Shown here one piece after another: positions 45,761 through 56,562 of a DNA stretch of 64,000 nucleotides (position 1 is the stretch's first letter; the number at the start of each line of letters is the position of its first letter). The stretch is from Thamnidium elegans (taxonomy: Eukaryota; Mucoromycota; Mucoromycetes; Mucorales; Mucoraceae), in contig JAIXMG010000009.1 of assembly GCA_025201345.1 (NCBI GenBank), positions 868,001-932,000 on the forward strand, written 5' to 3'. Below the pieces are notes generated by a model. That model was not told the origin of the DNA. It saw only the letters and a list, made by a program, of their open reading frames with translations, and did no database searches. The position numbers and the translations under genes were made by a program.

Positions 45761-45887
45761 TGTCAGAGTTATTTTAGTAGATAAGTCTTATAGTGGTAAA
45801 AAGATGATCTTTTATTGAGTTTACATTTTAAAGTAACTTATATCTAAATTGAAGTAGTACACAGCTTATTCAATTTTAGCTATGACA
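45761..45887 (+). repeat. Dispersed repeat copy 2, downstream of tRNA-Gly (LTR-like)
   Basis: It begins TGTCAGAG and ends CTATGACA, so the ends are TGTCA...TGACA, as expected of an LTR. It matches 2180-2290 with a 20-base length difference. Orientation relative to the tRNA is the same in both cases. Confidence 0.65.
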
Positions 45888-47534
45888 ATACTGTCGTGTC
45901 TCAGCTGGTGGTTATAACTCTTCTGTTACTATGAGTTCTGGGATAAAACCAAAAGTATAATTAAAAGGCTAAAAGATAGATAAAGTCTATTACAATGAGT
46001 CCACTCTCAATACCTATTTTTTCTGTCTCATTTGGTCATTTTTTTGAGCTTCACTTGCACACTTTTTTTTATTATTTAAAAAAGATAATTTTATTTTATC
46101 TAGAACAACGTTGCATTAACGACATAAATGATGCTTTATTTATGAAATAAAGTACTTGTAACTTACTTTTTATACACATTTAAACCCATTTGAAGGCATG
46201 AAAGTACTTTCAAATGAGGGAAAAAATGAGCCACCAGCAGAAAGAGATAGCGTTGGTAATATTACCAAAGTACTTAAACAATGATAATACATTTTCGAAG
46301 AAGATGGTACGCTCGTCATTAATGGGAGTCAGTGTGACGATATATTCTGCATTGTGAAAGTTTTTTTATTAACAGTCAGAGCCGTTGTGTGATATTTAAC
46401 GATATAAATATCAAGAAATAAATAAGAACAGAAAATTTATCAGAATAAGAGAGATTGTTGTCTATTAATTTAAATATGTGAGCCTTTTTATACTTTAGAA
46501 ATAAGGAGGTGTAAATACATGACATGATATAAGGCACATAACTGACTGTAGATTAACAACAAACTGATTGTGGACTATTATTACACTAACTACGCTTTGT
46601 TATTACATTTATCAGCCGAAATATAGAATAGTAGAAAAATCTAAGTGATATGTAGATGCTGCTATTTGTTTATAATTTTGTGTATAAAACTGTCTAAATT
46701 ATCACTGTATAGTACTTGGATACAACACGTTGATTCCTATAGAGGTAGCAGTTTCAACGTTTGACGATGTCGAGCGATTCAACGAGTCAATGATATGATT
46801 TCGATTGTCGAACCAATTGCAACGTTAGGTATCGTTGACTCGACTCAACGGTGCGCTACACATATACTTTCCTTTTAAAGATGCAGTATGTATAACTTTG
46901 TATACTTTAACCAATTATTTTCAATTAAAACGAATTGTTGTTGAACCCCCTCCCCCTTTTTTTTTATAATTATGTAATAAGTCCAAAGCATCAAATTTGA
47001 TGCTTCAGAAGCAAATAAATACGTATGAGATGTCATTATTTCCCAAAATTGAAAAACGTTTACTTTTCGTCACTGCTTGATTTTAGCAGTTATAATAAAT
47101 AATGGCTTTTAATTTATTAAGAAACAAGAGTAACTTTTTGGACCCAAGTTGTATTAAATATAACTTTGATAAAAAAAAAATTAAGAGCATCCGCTGCTGC
47201 AAACGAAAATCACTAGATTCGATCACTTATCTACTTTACCTTTTTTTTTTTGTGAAAAAACCAATGATAAAAAAGTGTTATTTCAGACGAGTCTAATGCT
47301 TCTGAAACTATATTTTACTAAAAAATACTGTGAGGGTAATTACTGTTCGAAGAATTTTTTTTTTGTAAAATAAAGTTTTTATTAACTTTTATGTCACACA
47401 TTCTCAGAGAGGTGGGACTGGTTGACGAGGGTTTAAAATAAGAGAAAAAAAAAGTTAAAGAGGAAAGGGGTCGAATTGTGGATGGGTTTTTTTGAAACGA
47501 TTATTTTAGAAAAAGGTTGGTTATCAATAATGGA
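45888..47534. other. Gene-poor region with small coding-like scraps
   Basis: Short scraps at about 46198-46285 and 46290-46370 (EEDGTLVINGSQCDD) look like eroded exons. A cluster of CAACG/CGTTG words with an inverted CGAGTCAA/TTGACTCG pair lies at 46730-46855. No intact gene was found. Confidence 0.35.
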
Positions 47535-47930
47535 TTACCAGTAATATATCCAAATAACCCATTGGGGGGTAGCGATGATAGTATAGTAGCTGGATATTTG
47601 ACTTTTACGAATGGAGGAAGGGACCTTTAAAGATAAGATGGTTTCTAGAATGTCTTCATTGGAGATATTTGAGGTTATATCAGAGTTTTGGAGGATGAGC
47701 TGCCATATATCAAGTTTCTTCGGACACATTAATACAAAGTGATTAAGGTGATCGACGGACTGATGACATAGTCTACATTGGGACGAATCAATTGTTTGGA
47801 TAGTGTGAAGATAAGAAGCTGTGGGCACCTTACGAGTCAATATGCGATATCAAGTGGCTCTTGAGGGAAGTAACATAGGAATGGACCAGAAGATATGTAG
47901 TAACGCGACCGGGACTAACAAGGACACGTT
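47535..47930 (-). pseudogene. LINE-type retrotransposon relic (zf-RVT C-terminal region)
   Basis: The minus frame reads RILTRKVPTASYLHT then CRLCHQSVDHLNHFVLMCP, the CCHC-like zf-RVT motif at the C-terminus of non-LTR reverse transcriptases, followed by IWQLILQNSD. Upstream, FWSIPMLLPSRAT is in the same frame but is cut by a stop (TGA where TGG is expected). No reverse transcriptase core is present. It is a 3' fragment of a dead element. Confidence 0.65.
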
Positions 47931-48775
47931 TTACTGTTCGAAGATGTTTTTTTACTTAACTTTTTGGCTAAGCGGATCTTAAGCTGGCGTTTTATTCGAA
48001 GCATATTTGCTCTCCCAGTTTTGGTTGTAGCACTTTCATTAATAAATAAATAAAAAGGGGATACTAAATATCTTTAATTTTCGTGATAATAAATGATAGT
48101 AGTAGTAAAGTGAATTTCATGTAATCACAAATTGATGAGCTCATTTGACCAAAAAAAGTTATTTTACTCCGACTAACCTCTTTTGTAAATCATTTCTTTA
48201 ATTGTGTACATTATACATATATACTTGCACTTTTACGTTAAAAGGAACTCACTTTTATATACATTTATATTAAGTTTTATTAAGTACTTAAATAAACAGA
48301 TTCTTTAATAGAAACCAGCCTATCATTTGGGCATAAGCAAACTAATTGATACCAGCGGCGCTATACTAAAAAAAAAAAAGTAATTTTTGATTAAATAATA
48401 TATCCATATACATGACTAAAAGAGGCTATAAAACGTATTAACTAATTATTTCAAAATAAAATAAAATAGATAGATAGTATATATTAAGGTAATTAACTCC
48501 TTCATTTCACTCCTAATTGTATTTCTACAAAAAAAAAAAAAAAAAAAAAAAAAATCGAAATGATCGAAACTATAGTAATTGAATGAATTTGTTTATTTTG
48601 TAAAAAAAAAAGATAGTGAAAGTATAAATGCACAAGACGACCACAAGAAAATATATTGTATAGTAAGAGATAATGATCTCTCTATATTTTTTTTGAGATG
48701 CCTTGTGTTTGATAGTAATAATAAATGGCAGGAAGAGTGAGATGCTAACAAATTAGTTTATAGTATAGAGTCAAT
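47931..48775. other. Intergenic
   Basis: AT-rich, with a 26-base A-run at about 48529-48554. No gene is supported. Confidence 0.4.
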
Positions 48776-49056
48776 TTAGAGGATACCTGTTTGTTTTAAA
48801 AAATAATGAAACGATAATATAGTATATGAGTATAAAAAATATAATAAGCGTACTAGAATCACTTACTGATATACTGAATAATGTCTTCAATACGCAAATT
48901 ATTGAGAGACAGAAAATTATTGAGTACGTTCTCAATATCGATATCGCCAGTACCGATATGACCAGCATTTATTTGCACAAGTTTAGCGGCGGGAGCGGCA
49001 GAAACAAGAGAGGTGACAGCGAAAAAAGCAGAGATGAAGATAATTGAACGAACCAT
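48776..49056 (-). CDS. Small secreted peptide (66 residues)
   Basis: Exons 48867-49056 and 48776-48786. The N-terminus is a clear signal peptide (MVRSIIFISAFFAVTSLVSA) with a likely cleavage at ASA-A. The mature part is about 45 residues with no cysteines: NAGHIGTGDIDIENVL and LRIEDIIQYIS. Without splicing the frame would end one residue after the donor GTAAGT; splicing adds Ser-Ile-Leu and stops. A TATA-like CTATATAAAGG lies at about 49114-49124 on the minus strand, 60 nt upstream of the ATG. The family was not recognised. It could be a cell-wall-associated or effector-like peptide. Confidence 0.6.
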
Positions 49057-49391
49057 ATTAAGATTGATATAAAAGTGAATTAAAAAAAAAAGACGTTAAG
49101 GCTCGAAAGTCATCCTTTATATAGTAGTCGTAAGAAATATGTATTAGGAGGGAAGGTTAAAAGAGGCGCCTATATAGATCTCTATAAAAGGCGTTAATAT
49201 CCTATCTCCCCGTATTTCGTCACCGCATCATACATTCCTTATGTGTTCTAGTTGACGTTTGGAGTCATCTTGCCCCTAATGCCAAAATGAAAAAGAGCGG
49301 AGGAAATATAGTGACTGTTTTAAGTTAAATCAATCCCTGGTGGTTTTTTTTTCTTCATAGGTCCTGGGTTAAAAAGCTTTATCTTTCAAAA
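49057..49391. promoter_or_regulatory. Divergent promoter region (secreted peptide / uS3m)
   Basis: Holds a minus-strand TATA-like box near 49119 and, on the other side, a T-run 45 nt before the uS3m start. AGATCTCTATAAAAGGCG at about 49176 is another TATA-like element. Confidence 0.45.
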
Positions 49392-50168
49392 ATGTCAAAA
49401 AGTATCAAAGCTCTTAGTTTAAAGGGGAAACAAGACTGGAATACGTCAATTTACAGTTTTTCACGTAATGCACGTAACAATTTGTTATGGGAGAAAGATG
49501 GAGCCACCAAAGCTACTTTGAAGCACTTTTTTCAAACACATTTGACTTCTACCCCTGCCTTCCGTCATTCACCTTCAAAGGTCACTATTCAACTTTATTA
49601 TTATGCTGATCCTACTTTTGGTAAAGTTGCTGATTTCAAATTAGAACCTCTTGAAAAACTTGTCAGTTCACTTTATCCTGGCAAATATGTCGACTTACGT
49701 TTCATCAAAGTGAACTACCCTTATATGAATGCCGAAATTCTTGCTCAATATCTTACTATTAACGCAGAGAGAATTGGCTGGTCTCAATTAACTCGTAGAT
49801 TCATGAAGGGCGTTCCCCTCGTTAAACCACCTCTTCCTCATAACATGCCTTTTGCTGTACAATGGAACAACTTATTACCTCAAGTTGCTAATGGACAAAT
49901 CACTTCAGCCATTCAAGGTATTAAATATCAAGTTTCTGGTCGTTCTGGACGTAGAAAGGGTGCTTCAAGAACACAAGTTATGCGTAAATCATTGGGTACT
50001 TTCCAATTTACTAGTCATAAATCTTTGGTCGATGTTGGACGTCATACTTTTTCCAATAAGAACGGTAGTATCACAGTAAAGGTTTGGATCGCTTCTGCCT
50101 TATTTGGTGTTAATGCGTTAGCAAAGAAAGTCGGAAAGAAGGCTATAGAATCCGCTGCTAAACTTTAA
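49392..50168 (+). CDS. Probable mitochondrial ribosomal protein uS3 (nuclear-encoded)
   Basis: A single exon of 258 residues. The C-terminal half carries the S3 signature: GIKYQVSGRSGRRKGASRT, then LVDVGRHTFSNKNGSITVKVWI, matching the GI..Q.SGRL.GA..ART ... GV.GVKVWI arrangement of uS3. The central ILAQYLTINAERIGWSQL block fits the organellar uS3 N/KH region. The N-terminus is basic and Ser-rich without acidic residues for its first ten positions, consistent with a matrix-targeting signal. The protein would sit in the mitoribosomal small subunit. In many fungi rps3/VAR1 is mitochondrially encoded, so a nuclear copy is notable. The code used is standard. Confidence 0.75.
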   Translation: MSKSIKALSLKGKQDWNTSIYSFSRNARNNLLWEKDGATKATLKHFFQTHLTSTPAFRHSPSKVTIQLYYYADPTFGKVADFKLEPLEKLVSSLYPGKYVDLRFIKVNYPYMNAEILAQYLTINAERIGWSQLTRRFMKGVPLVKPPLPHNMPFAVQWNNLLPQVANGQITSAIQGIKYQVSGRSGRRKGASRTQVMRKSLGTFQFTSHKSLVDVGRHTFSNKNGSITVKVWIASALFGVNALAKKVGKKAIESAAKL

Positions 50169-50348
50169 GCAACTTATATATATAAATGTATTATTAGAGG
50201 AACATACACACACAAAAAGATTCACTCACTCGACAAAAAAAAAAAAAAAAAAAAAAAAAAGACGATGCAATCACAAACAACACGCAGACATTTTTTTTTT
50301 TTAAAAAAAAGTAATAAATGAATAATTTTTAAAAAAAAAAACATGTTG

Positions 50349-50969
50349 TTAAAGGGCATTAAAATGAGTAGTTAACCAGTCCAGCTGTTGAACCAAAGTT
50401 TTATGTCGCATTTGGTGCCATTCGTAATCCTCAAATGCTGCTTGAATGTTACTACAAAGGAATTAGTTTAATACTTTGCACTGTAGATAAAAACGTGTAT
50501 ATATTTGGTACCTTTTTGTTTGAGAAGTCATGTTTGTATTTTGAATCTGAAGTGTGCATTGAGAATCAGGATAATTATAAGGAATGATGAGTTGTACTTT
50601 GATATCTTCTTTATTTTCCAGTGGTAAAATAAGGTCGATTAAAGTATTCGAGACTTTTTGTCTATTATAGAAAGTGTTGGTATTACTTTCATCTGGTATT
50701 TACTTTAATTCTTACACTGTGCTTTGAAAGCAACTGGCATATTTTTTTTCTAACTGATCTAATTCTAAGTTAAGAATGGCTTTTTGAATAGAATTCAAGT
50801 CTTGAACAGAACTATTACTATCTTCTCCAACAATAACGGCATGAGTTTTATTTTTAGGAGAACCATTGAAAGGCAGTATATGAGCGAAATGACATTCTTG
50901 CCCTGCTCTGCAATTGCCTTGAGTGAAAAATCGACAAGAAGCTGGAAAACGTTTAGTTGTAGTATACAT
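50349..50969 (-). CDS. CCCH zinc-finger protein, possibly with an RWD-like region
   Basis: Proposed exons are 50735-50969, 50512-50692 and 50349-50451, giving 172 residues. The N-terminus carries a C-X8-C-X5-C-X3-H finger: CRFFTQGNCRAGQECHFAH, an RNA-binding type. Later, LIDLILPLENKEDIKVQL and LIIPYNYPDSQCTLQI look like an RWD-type beta sheet with its YPDSQC loop. Intron 1 in this model is only 42 nt with donor GTTGCT. Without it, the same frame continues through two TAA codons (at about 50714 and 50702). The last intron (50452-50511) is standard. It may be a real gene with a minimal intron, or a recently broken one. Confidence 0.6.
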
Positions 50970-51015
50970 AGTTAAAAGAGAAAGGAAAAAGACAAATTTT
51001 GTGCTTCACTGAATA

Positions 51016-51065
<50 letters not shown>

Positions 51066-51809
51066 CGAAGTGCTGTATTTATAACTCAACACTTTGTTTT
51101 TTTTAATATGTCGTTTTCGATTAAAAAAAGAGAGTAAAGTTATATCGGTTAATAGGAGTACTGTGTATCTAATATTAAAAGCAAGTTTCGAATGTATCTG
51201 ACTTTTATAAATAGTCCCTTGTGAGCAGCAAAGCTGCCTTGTTGAATTCAATTTATATGAAGCTAATTCGTCGTTATTAGTTCGCTGTCACTTTTGAGCA
51301 CAATCTTATAACGTTGCAAAATTGTTCCTTTTATAAAACTTCCAATTATATAATCCCATATCATATCCTTTGATACCAGGCTTAACTGTTGTTAAATGCA
51401 AAGTAATAAAAAAAAATCTTGATAAGATAAATTTTAAATCAAGAGAAGGGGATAGTGTGCCACGTTTTATAAAGAAATACCATTAAGCTAACAAGAATGA
51501 ACAAGACTTCATTTTTGAATCGAGTGACACACAAATATTCTTTGCACGACATCAAATTCTAAAACAGCGACTAAACTTTTTGACTGTATATTATATTTAT
51601 TTTTGATTCTTTTTTCTTTTCTTTTTTTTTTTCACTTTCCTTTTTATTTTTCTTTTTCTATTGCTCGCATTAAAAAAAAAGTGTACGTGTACGAGTAAGT
51701 GAGAAAAAAAAAAAGTAAGTATTGCGTGTACCACAAAAAAAAAAAAAAAAAAAGAGTTTGTGCTGTAATAAAGACAGGAAATAAATAAATTAATTAAAGG
51801 AAAAAAAAA
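50970..51809. other. Intergenic with very long T-run
   Basis: A T-run of about 45 bases at 51020-51065, then AT-rich DNA and the A-rich leader of the Ssd1 gene. No gene was supported. Confidence 0.5.
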
Positions 51810-54800
51810 ATGAACTCACTCGAAACTTTGGAACATCAAACTGCCCCTGAAAGTACAAGAGGCCTGTTTGATTCTACTGATAAAAAGGTAAAGTAGTAAT
51901 AAAAAAAAAGTTTACATAGTAATAATAATAAAAAAAAAACTCACACACACACACGTAAAAAAAAAAAAAAAAAAAAAAGTTTCCTTCTCATAGAGAAAGT
52001 GCACCTGTACCAGATAAGCGTCGTTCTCTTGGTGGACCCATCGATAAAAAACTTTCATTTCAACAGAGTAAAGGACATCAACGGTCCAGGTCTTCTTCGG
52101 ATTTAGTTGTGTCTAACCTTTCTATTGCAAACGGTCGCCGAAATATTAATAATTTTGGGTTACAAACTCTTGTAGAAGAAGAAGATGCACAGAAAAAGAA
52201 TAAACCTTCACAAATGGATTCTTTACAAGATATGATTAATACCCTTAAAAATTTACCTCCCGTCATAAATAATCCTGTAACTCCACACACGAAAGGACAT
52301 CGTAAACAGCATAGTATGTCAGCCCTCGTTTCTTCTTCTTATAGCGGTAATGGAAATCACCAGGTTACCAATAATAAAAGACTGTCGTACAACAACAGTA
52401 GTGGTGTCTCCGATATGCATACCAATTTATCGTTCGAGAAACCTTCCGATAATAGAAATCGTTCGAGACGTTCTCAAAGTATTTCAAATTCTTCAGATGG
52501 TTTCGATTCTAGCAACATATTTAATAACCTTTCCCGTGATGAAGCTCTTGCTGAAGCTGAAGCCAAGTTAATGGGTACCTTTCAACCAAAAAAGAAGGAT
52601 GGTAGAAGAAATTCTGATGTCAGACCACCTTCTTCACGTCGTTATTCTGAATCTCAACAATTTGATAATAATACTCCCATCTCAACAAGTGTTTCTTCTG
52701 GTTTATTATCTAAGCGTACCTCTCTTCAAATGCCTACACTAAGTGAAAATGTTGCAACTGAGAATGGTGTAAGTGGTTCAGGTAGACGTATCATGTTTAA
52801 TAAGCCATTAAATTTATCTGCGGCTAAAGAAGATGCGTTAACTGAAAGTAAAAGATTATCTTCTGGACATCAACGTCGTTCTTCTCGCAACTTGGATTTA
52901 GATTGGAGAACAAGTACTGGTAACATGTCTACTCCAAATAGTAATCGTAGTTCTTTTCAACTCGTTCCTTTTACTCCCACACGAGTTAACTTTGCCCGTG
53001 ATGACGCTAACCCCCATCAACGTCGTCCACTCTTTATTGCTCATTTACCCTTTTCAGCTTTACCCCCTCTTTTCCGTTCTCGTCAATTAAGTCGCGGTGC
53101 TTTGCGTGTCAATAAGCGTAATAGAAGTGACGCCTATGTTTATTGTGAAGATTTGGATGATGATATTTATATCTGTGGTTCTCGCGATAGAAACAGGGCT
53201 TTGGAAGGTGATGTTGTTGCAGTCAGGTTAGTTGATGTGGATAAGGTATTAAAAGAGAAAAAGGAAAAGGAAGAAGCTAAATTGATTCGTAACGGAGGTC
53301 AAGCCAGAGTACGTTTACCTGATGAGGAAGATGAAAACGAAATTATTTTTGGTGGTGATGAAGATGTTGATGTTGTCAAACCCAAGTACTGCGGTGTAGT
53401 TGTAGCCATTCTGGAAAGAGCTCAAAACCAAGTATTTTCTGGGTACGTTTTTTTTAATAATAATAATAACAGTACCCATATTTATTTTATCTTAGAACAT
53501 TAACTTTAATGCGACCAAACAACAAACGCGCTCAAGAAGAGAAGGCAGCAGAGGAAGCTAGAAGATCGATTCACGGTAAAGATGCCTTGATCCGTAAAGA
53601 AGCACCTAGAATTGTTTGGTTTAAATCAACCGATAAACGTGTTCCATTAATCGCAATTCCTATTGAGCAAGCTCCCAACGATTTTGTTGATAACAGTGAA
53701 GGATATTCCACTAGTCTTTTTGTGGTAGAGTGCATAAGCAACTTTTTTTTTTCATGGGATACTAATATTTACTTTTTCTAATAGGGTTCAATGAAAAGAT
53801 GGCCTATCACATCGCTTCATCCTTTTGGTACTTTAGAACGTGAACTTGGTTCTGTGTACGAGCTTTCAACCCAGACTAAAGCCATTTTCGCTGATAACAA
53901 CGTTACTGATTGTGAATTCGCTGAAGCAGTTCAAAGTTGTTTACCTTCTATTCCCTTTGATTTAGAAGCAGATACTTCTCGTCGTGATTTAAGACAAGAT
54001 ACATTGACTTTCACAATTGATCCTAAAGGATCAAATGGTAAATAACATATATTTGTAATACAAGTGAAAAAATTGTGGCACTAAAAAAATACTTTGTTCT
54101 ATATTTGTTTAGTTCTCGACGACGCATTATCAATTAAACAATTGGATGAAGATACCTGGGAAGTAGGTGTTCATATTAGTGATGTAACATACTTTATCAA
54201 ATCGCAATCTGCTCTTGATAAAGAGGCTCGGGCTAGAGCTGTTCGCGTTGATCTGATCCATACTTTTGTTCCCATGATTCCTCAAGAGTTAACCGAACAA
54301 GTGACTAATTTATCACCTAATGAATCTAGGTAAAAGAAAAAAAAAAGATGAGCTAAATTGGAATGTATTTATTAATAATAATATTGTTATAGATTTACTT
54401 TCTCTATTATTTGGAAAATTAATAAAAAGGGAGATATTATTGATACATGGGTCGGAAAGACTATTATCAAGTAAGTAATTAAAATAGGGAATTTATACTT
54501 GGAGATAAAGAAGTCTATAACTAAGCACTTCTTCCCCCCCCCCCTTTTTTTTTTTGCTAATATTAGATCTTCAGCACAATTTACATATGATGATGCACAA
54601 AAAATATTGGATAACCAACATGACAAGTCATCTGATATACAAATTTTAAAAGATATTGTATCTCTTCACACATTATCCTGTATTTTAAGGGAACAACGTA
54701 AATCGAATGGCTTATTCACACAAACTCGTGACGAACTTGAATATGAATTCCAGAACGATGAACCTATCACTGTTTCTGTTAGCCATAAAAATGCTGCTGC

Positions 54801-56150
54801 TGTAATGGTAAAGGAATTCTTATTCTTGGCTAACAAGACTGTTGCGCAAAAAATCTCCAGCCAATTCCCTAATCATGCATTACTGCGTAGACATTCTCCT
54901 CCTTCCGAGCGTAAAATTGTAAGCAAACAAAAAAAAAAAGTTTATATTTTAGATAATTAATTTAATTTAATAGAGGGAACTTTGTGATTATGCTTCTCGT
55001 CATTTGGGTGTACAATTGGATGGTACAAATGCTGGAACGCTTGAAGCTTCTATTCAATCCATTCAAGACTTGAAACTCCGTAAGTTGGTTTCTGTAGTTG
55101 TATTAAAGACATTTCAAGCTCCCAAGTACTTCTGTTCAGGAAGTGTAGATATCGTTAAATATTCCCATTATGCTTTGAATATCCCTCTTTTCACTCATTT
55201 TACTGCTCCTAGCAGAAGATTTGCCGATATCATTGTCCATCGTCAACTGGAAGCTACTTTAGGCGCCGGAGGTAAAATGCAATTGATATAGTGTAGTTAG
55301 AAAGTACTAACTATTTATTTACTATGAAATAGAAAAAAGATTTTCTCTCGATAGAGATACAGTTCAAAAACTTGCACAGCATTGTAACGTTAAAAAAGAT
55401 GCCTCAGTTTATGCTCGCGATCAAAGCAACCTTATGTTCTTATCAGTTCATATGAATAAGTTATCTCAACAACAACAAATTCCTCAATCTGTTTCGGCTC
55501 CTTCACTTATTTTCCGCGAAGCAATTGTTGTTGCAGTATTCGATCAATACTTTGATGTCATTATTCCTGAATTGAATCTCGAAAAGCGTATACATCTCGC
55601 TTGTTTACCAGTCTGGAGATCTGATTATAACCAAATCAATCAATCATTAACCATGTTCTGGAGAAAGGGAGTCGATACCTCTACTGGTAAAAAAGTGGAT
55701 TGGAGTTTATCGGATGAAGAAGATGAAGATGATGATATGGATGATGAGGCACTTTTAGCAGAAATGAATGGCACCAGTCATCCTTCATCTCCAAAAGAAG
55801 ACGAAGAAGAAGAAGAAGTCGAGGAATACAAGAATCCTATTTATTCTGAGACCGAACCTGTTGTGAGTCGATTAGCTGTCAAGCATCAAGAATCTACTGC
55901 ACTTCATCGACTTGTCCCCAACAAATCTATTTCGACACCTGCCATTATGAACAGACGTCCTGAAACCACTCGATCTTCCAACAGACGTGCTTCAATTGTA
56001 CGCGGCAGACTCTCTGATAGTACTGCCTTTAGTACCGAACAAGGTTTCCAAACGCTTAAAGCATTGGACAAAATTCGTGTTGTTCTTATTATTGAATTAG
56101 TCAGAACTCCTCCTGTGATTCGTATTTTAGCTGCTAACCCATTCTCTTAA
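51810..56150 (+). CDS. ssd1: Ssd1-type RNA-binding protein (RNase II/RNB family, probably inactive)
   Basis: Exons 51810-51892, 51994-53442, 53496-53724, 53785-54037, 54113-54329, 54393-54470, 54567-54918, 54974-55271 and 55333-56150 give 1258 residues, as long as yeast Ssd1. A long disordered Ser/Asn/Arg-rich N-terminus precedes cold-shock domains (RRPLFIAHLPFSALPP, VNKRNRSDAYVYCEDLDDDIYICGSRDRNRALEGDVVAV). The RNB domain follows, with LFVGSMKRWPITSLHPFGTL and LDDALSI in place of the catalytic DP..A.D.DDA motif, so key Asp residues are missing, as in Ssd1. HFTAPSRRFADIIVHRQL is intact. Ssd1 binds mRNAs for cell-wall proteins and represses them under Cbk1 control. The first exon uses a weaker donor (GTAGTA) chosen to keep the frame. 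Confidence 0.92.
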
Positions 56151-56528
56151 AAAAAAATACACCCATTACCCTCTTCCTGTTCTATTGTTACCCTCTTATA
56201 AATATTTCCCCCCCTTTTTTTTTAAAAAAAAAACACTTTTATTATATCTTTTTTTTTTTTTTTTTTTTTTTTTTCATACAATATCCAAAACTTTTTTTTC
56301 GTGCGATGTATACTTCCCCGACCTTTTTTTTAAAAGGAATAAAAATCCATTAGGTTAAACACAAAGGTAATGGGGTTTCCTAGTAACAAGTAACGTATTA
56401 CAAGGTAGATCATAGCTTGATCTGTTGTGGTACATAATTTAAGCTTACATACAGAACGTGCTACTATTTGCATAATGCTCTATTAATTTTGTAAAGTTAT
56501 TTCTAGACTTTCCACGAAGCTCTTTCTG

Positions 56529-56562
<34 letters not shown>

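Noticed and set aside
45633..45818. 61-codon plus frame overlapping tRNA-Gly
   Set aside because: It is a translation of the tRNA gene and its repeat flank.
51892..51993. First Ssd1 intron using donor GTAAAG at 51888
   Set aside because: That donor leaves phase 0 and cannot join the downstream frame; GTAGTA at 51893 keeps the frame.
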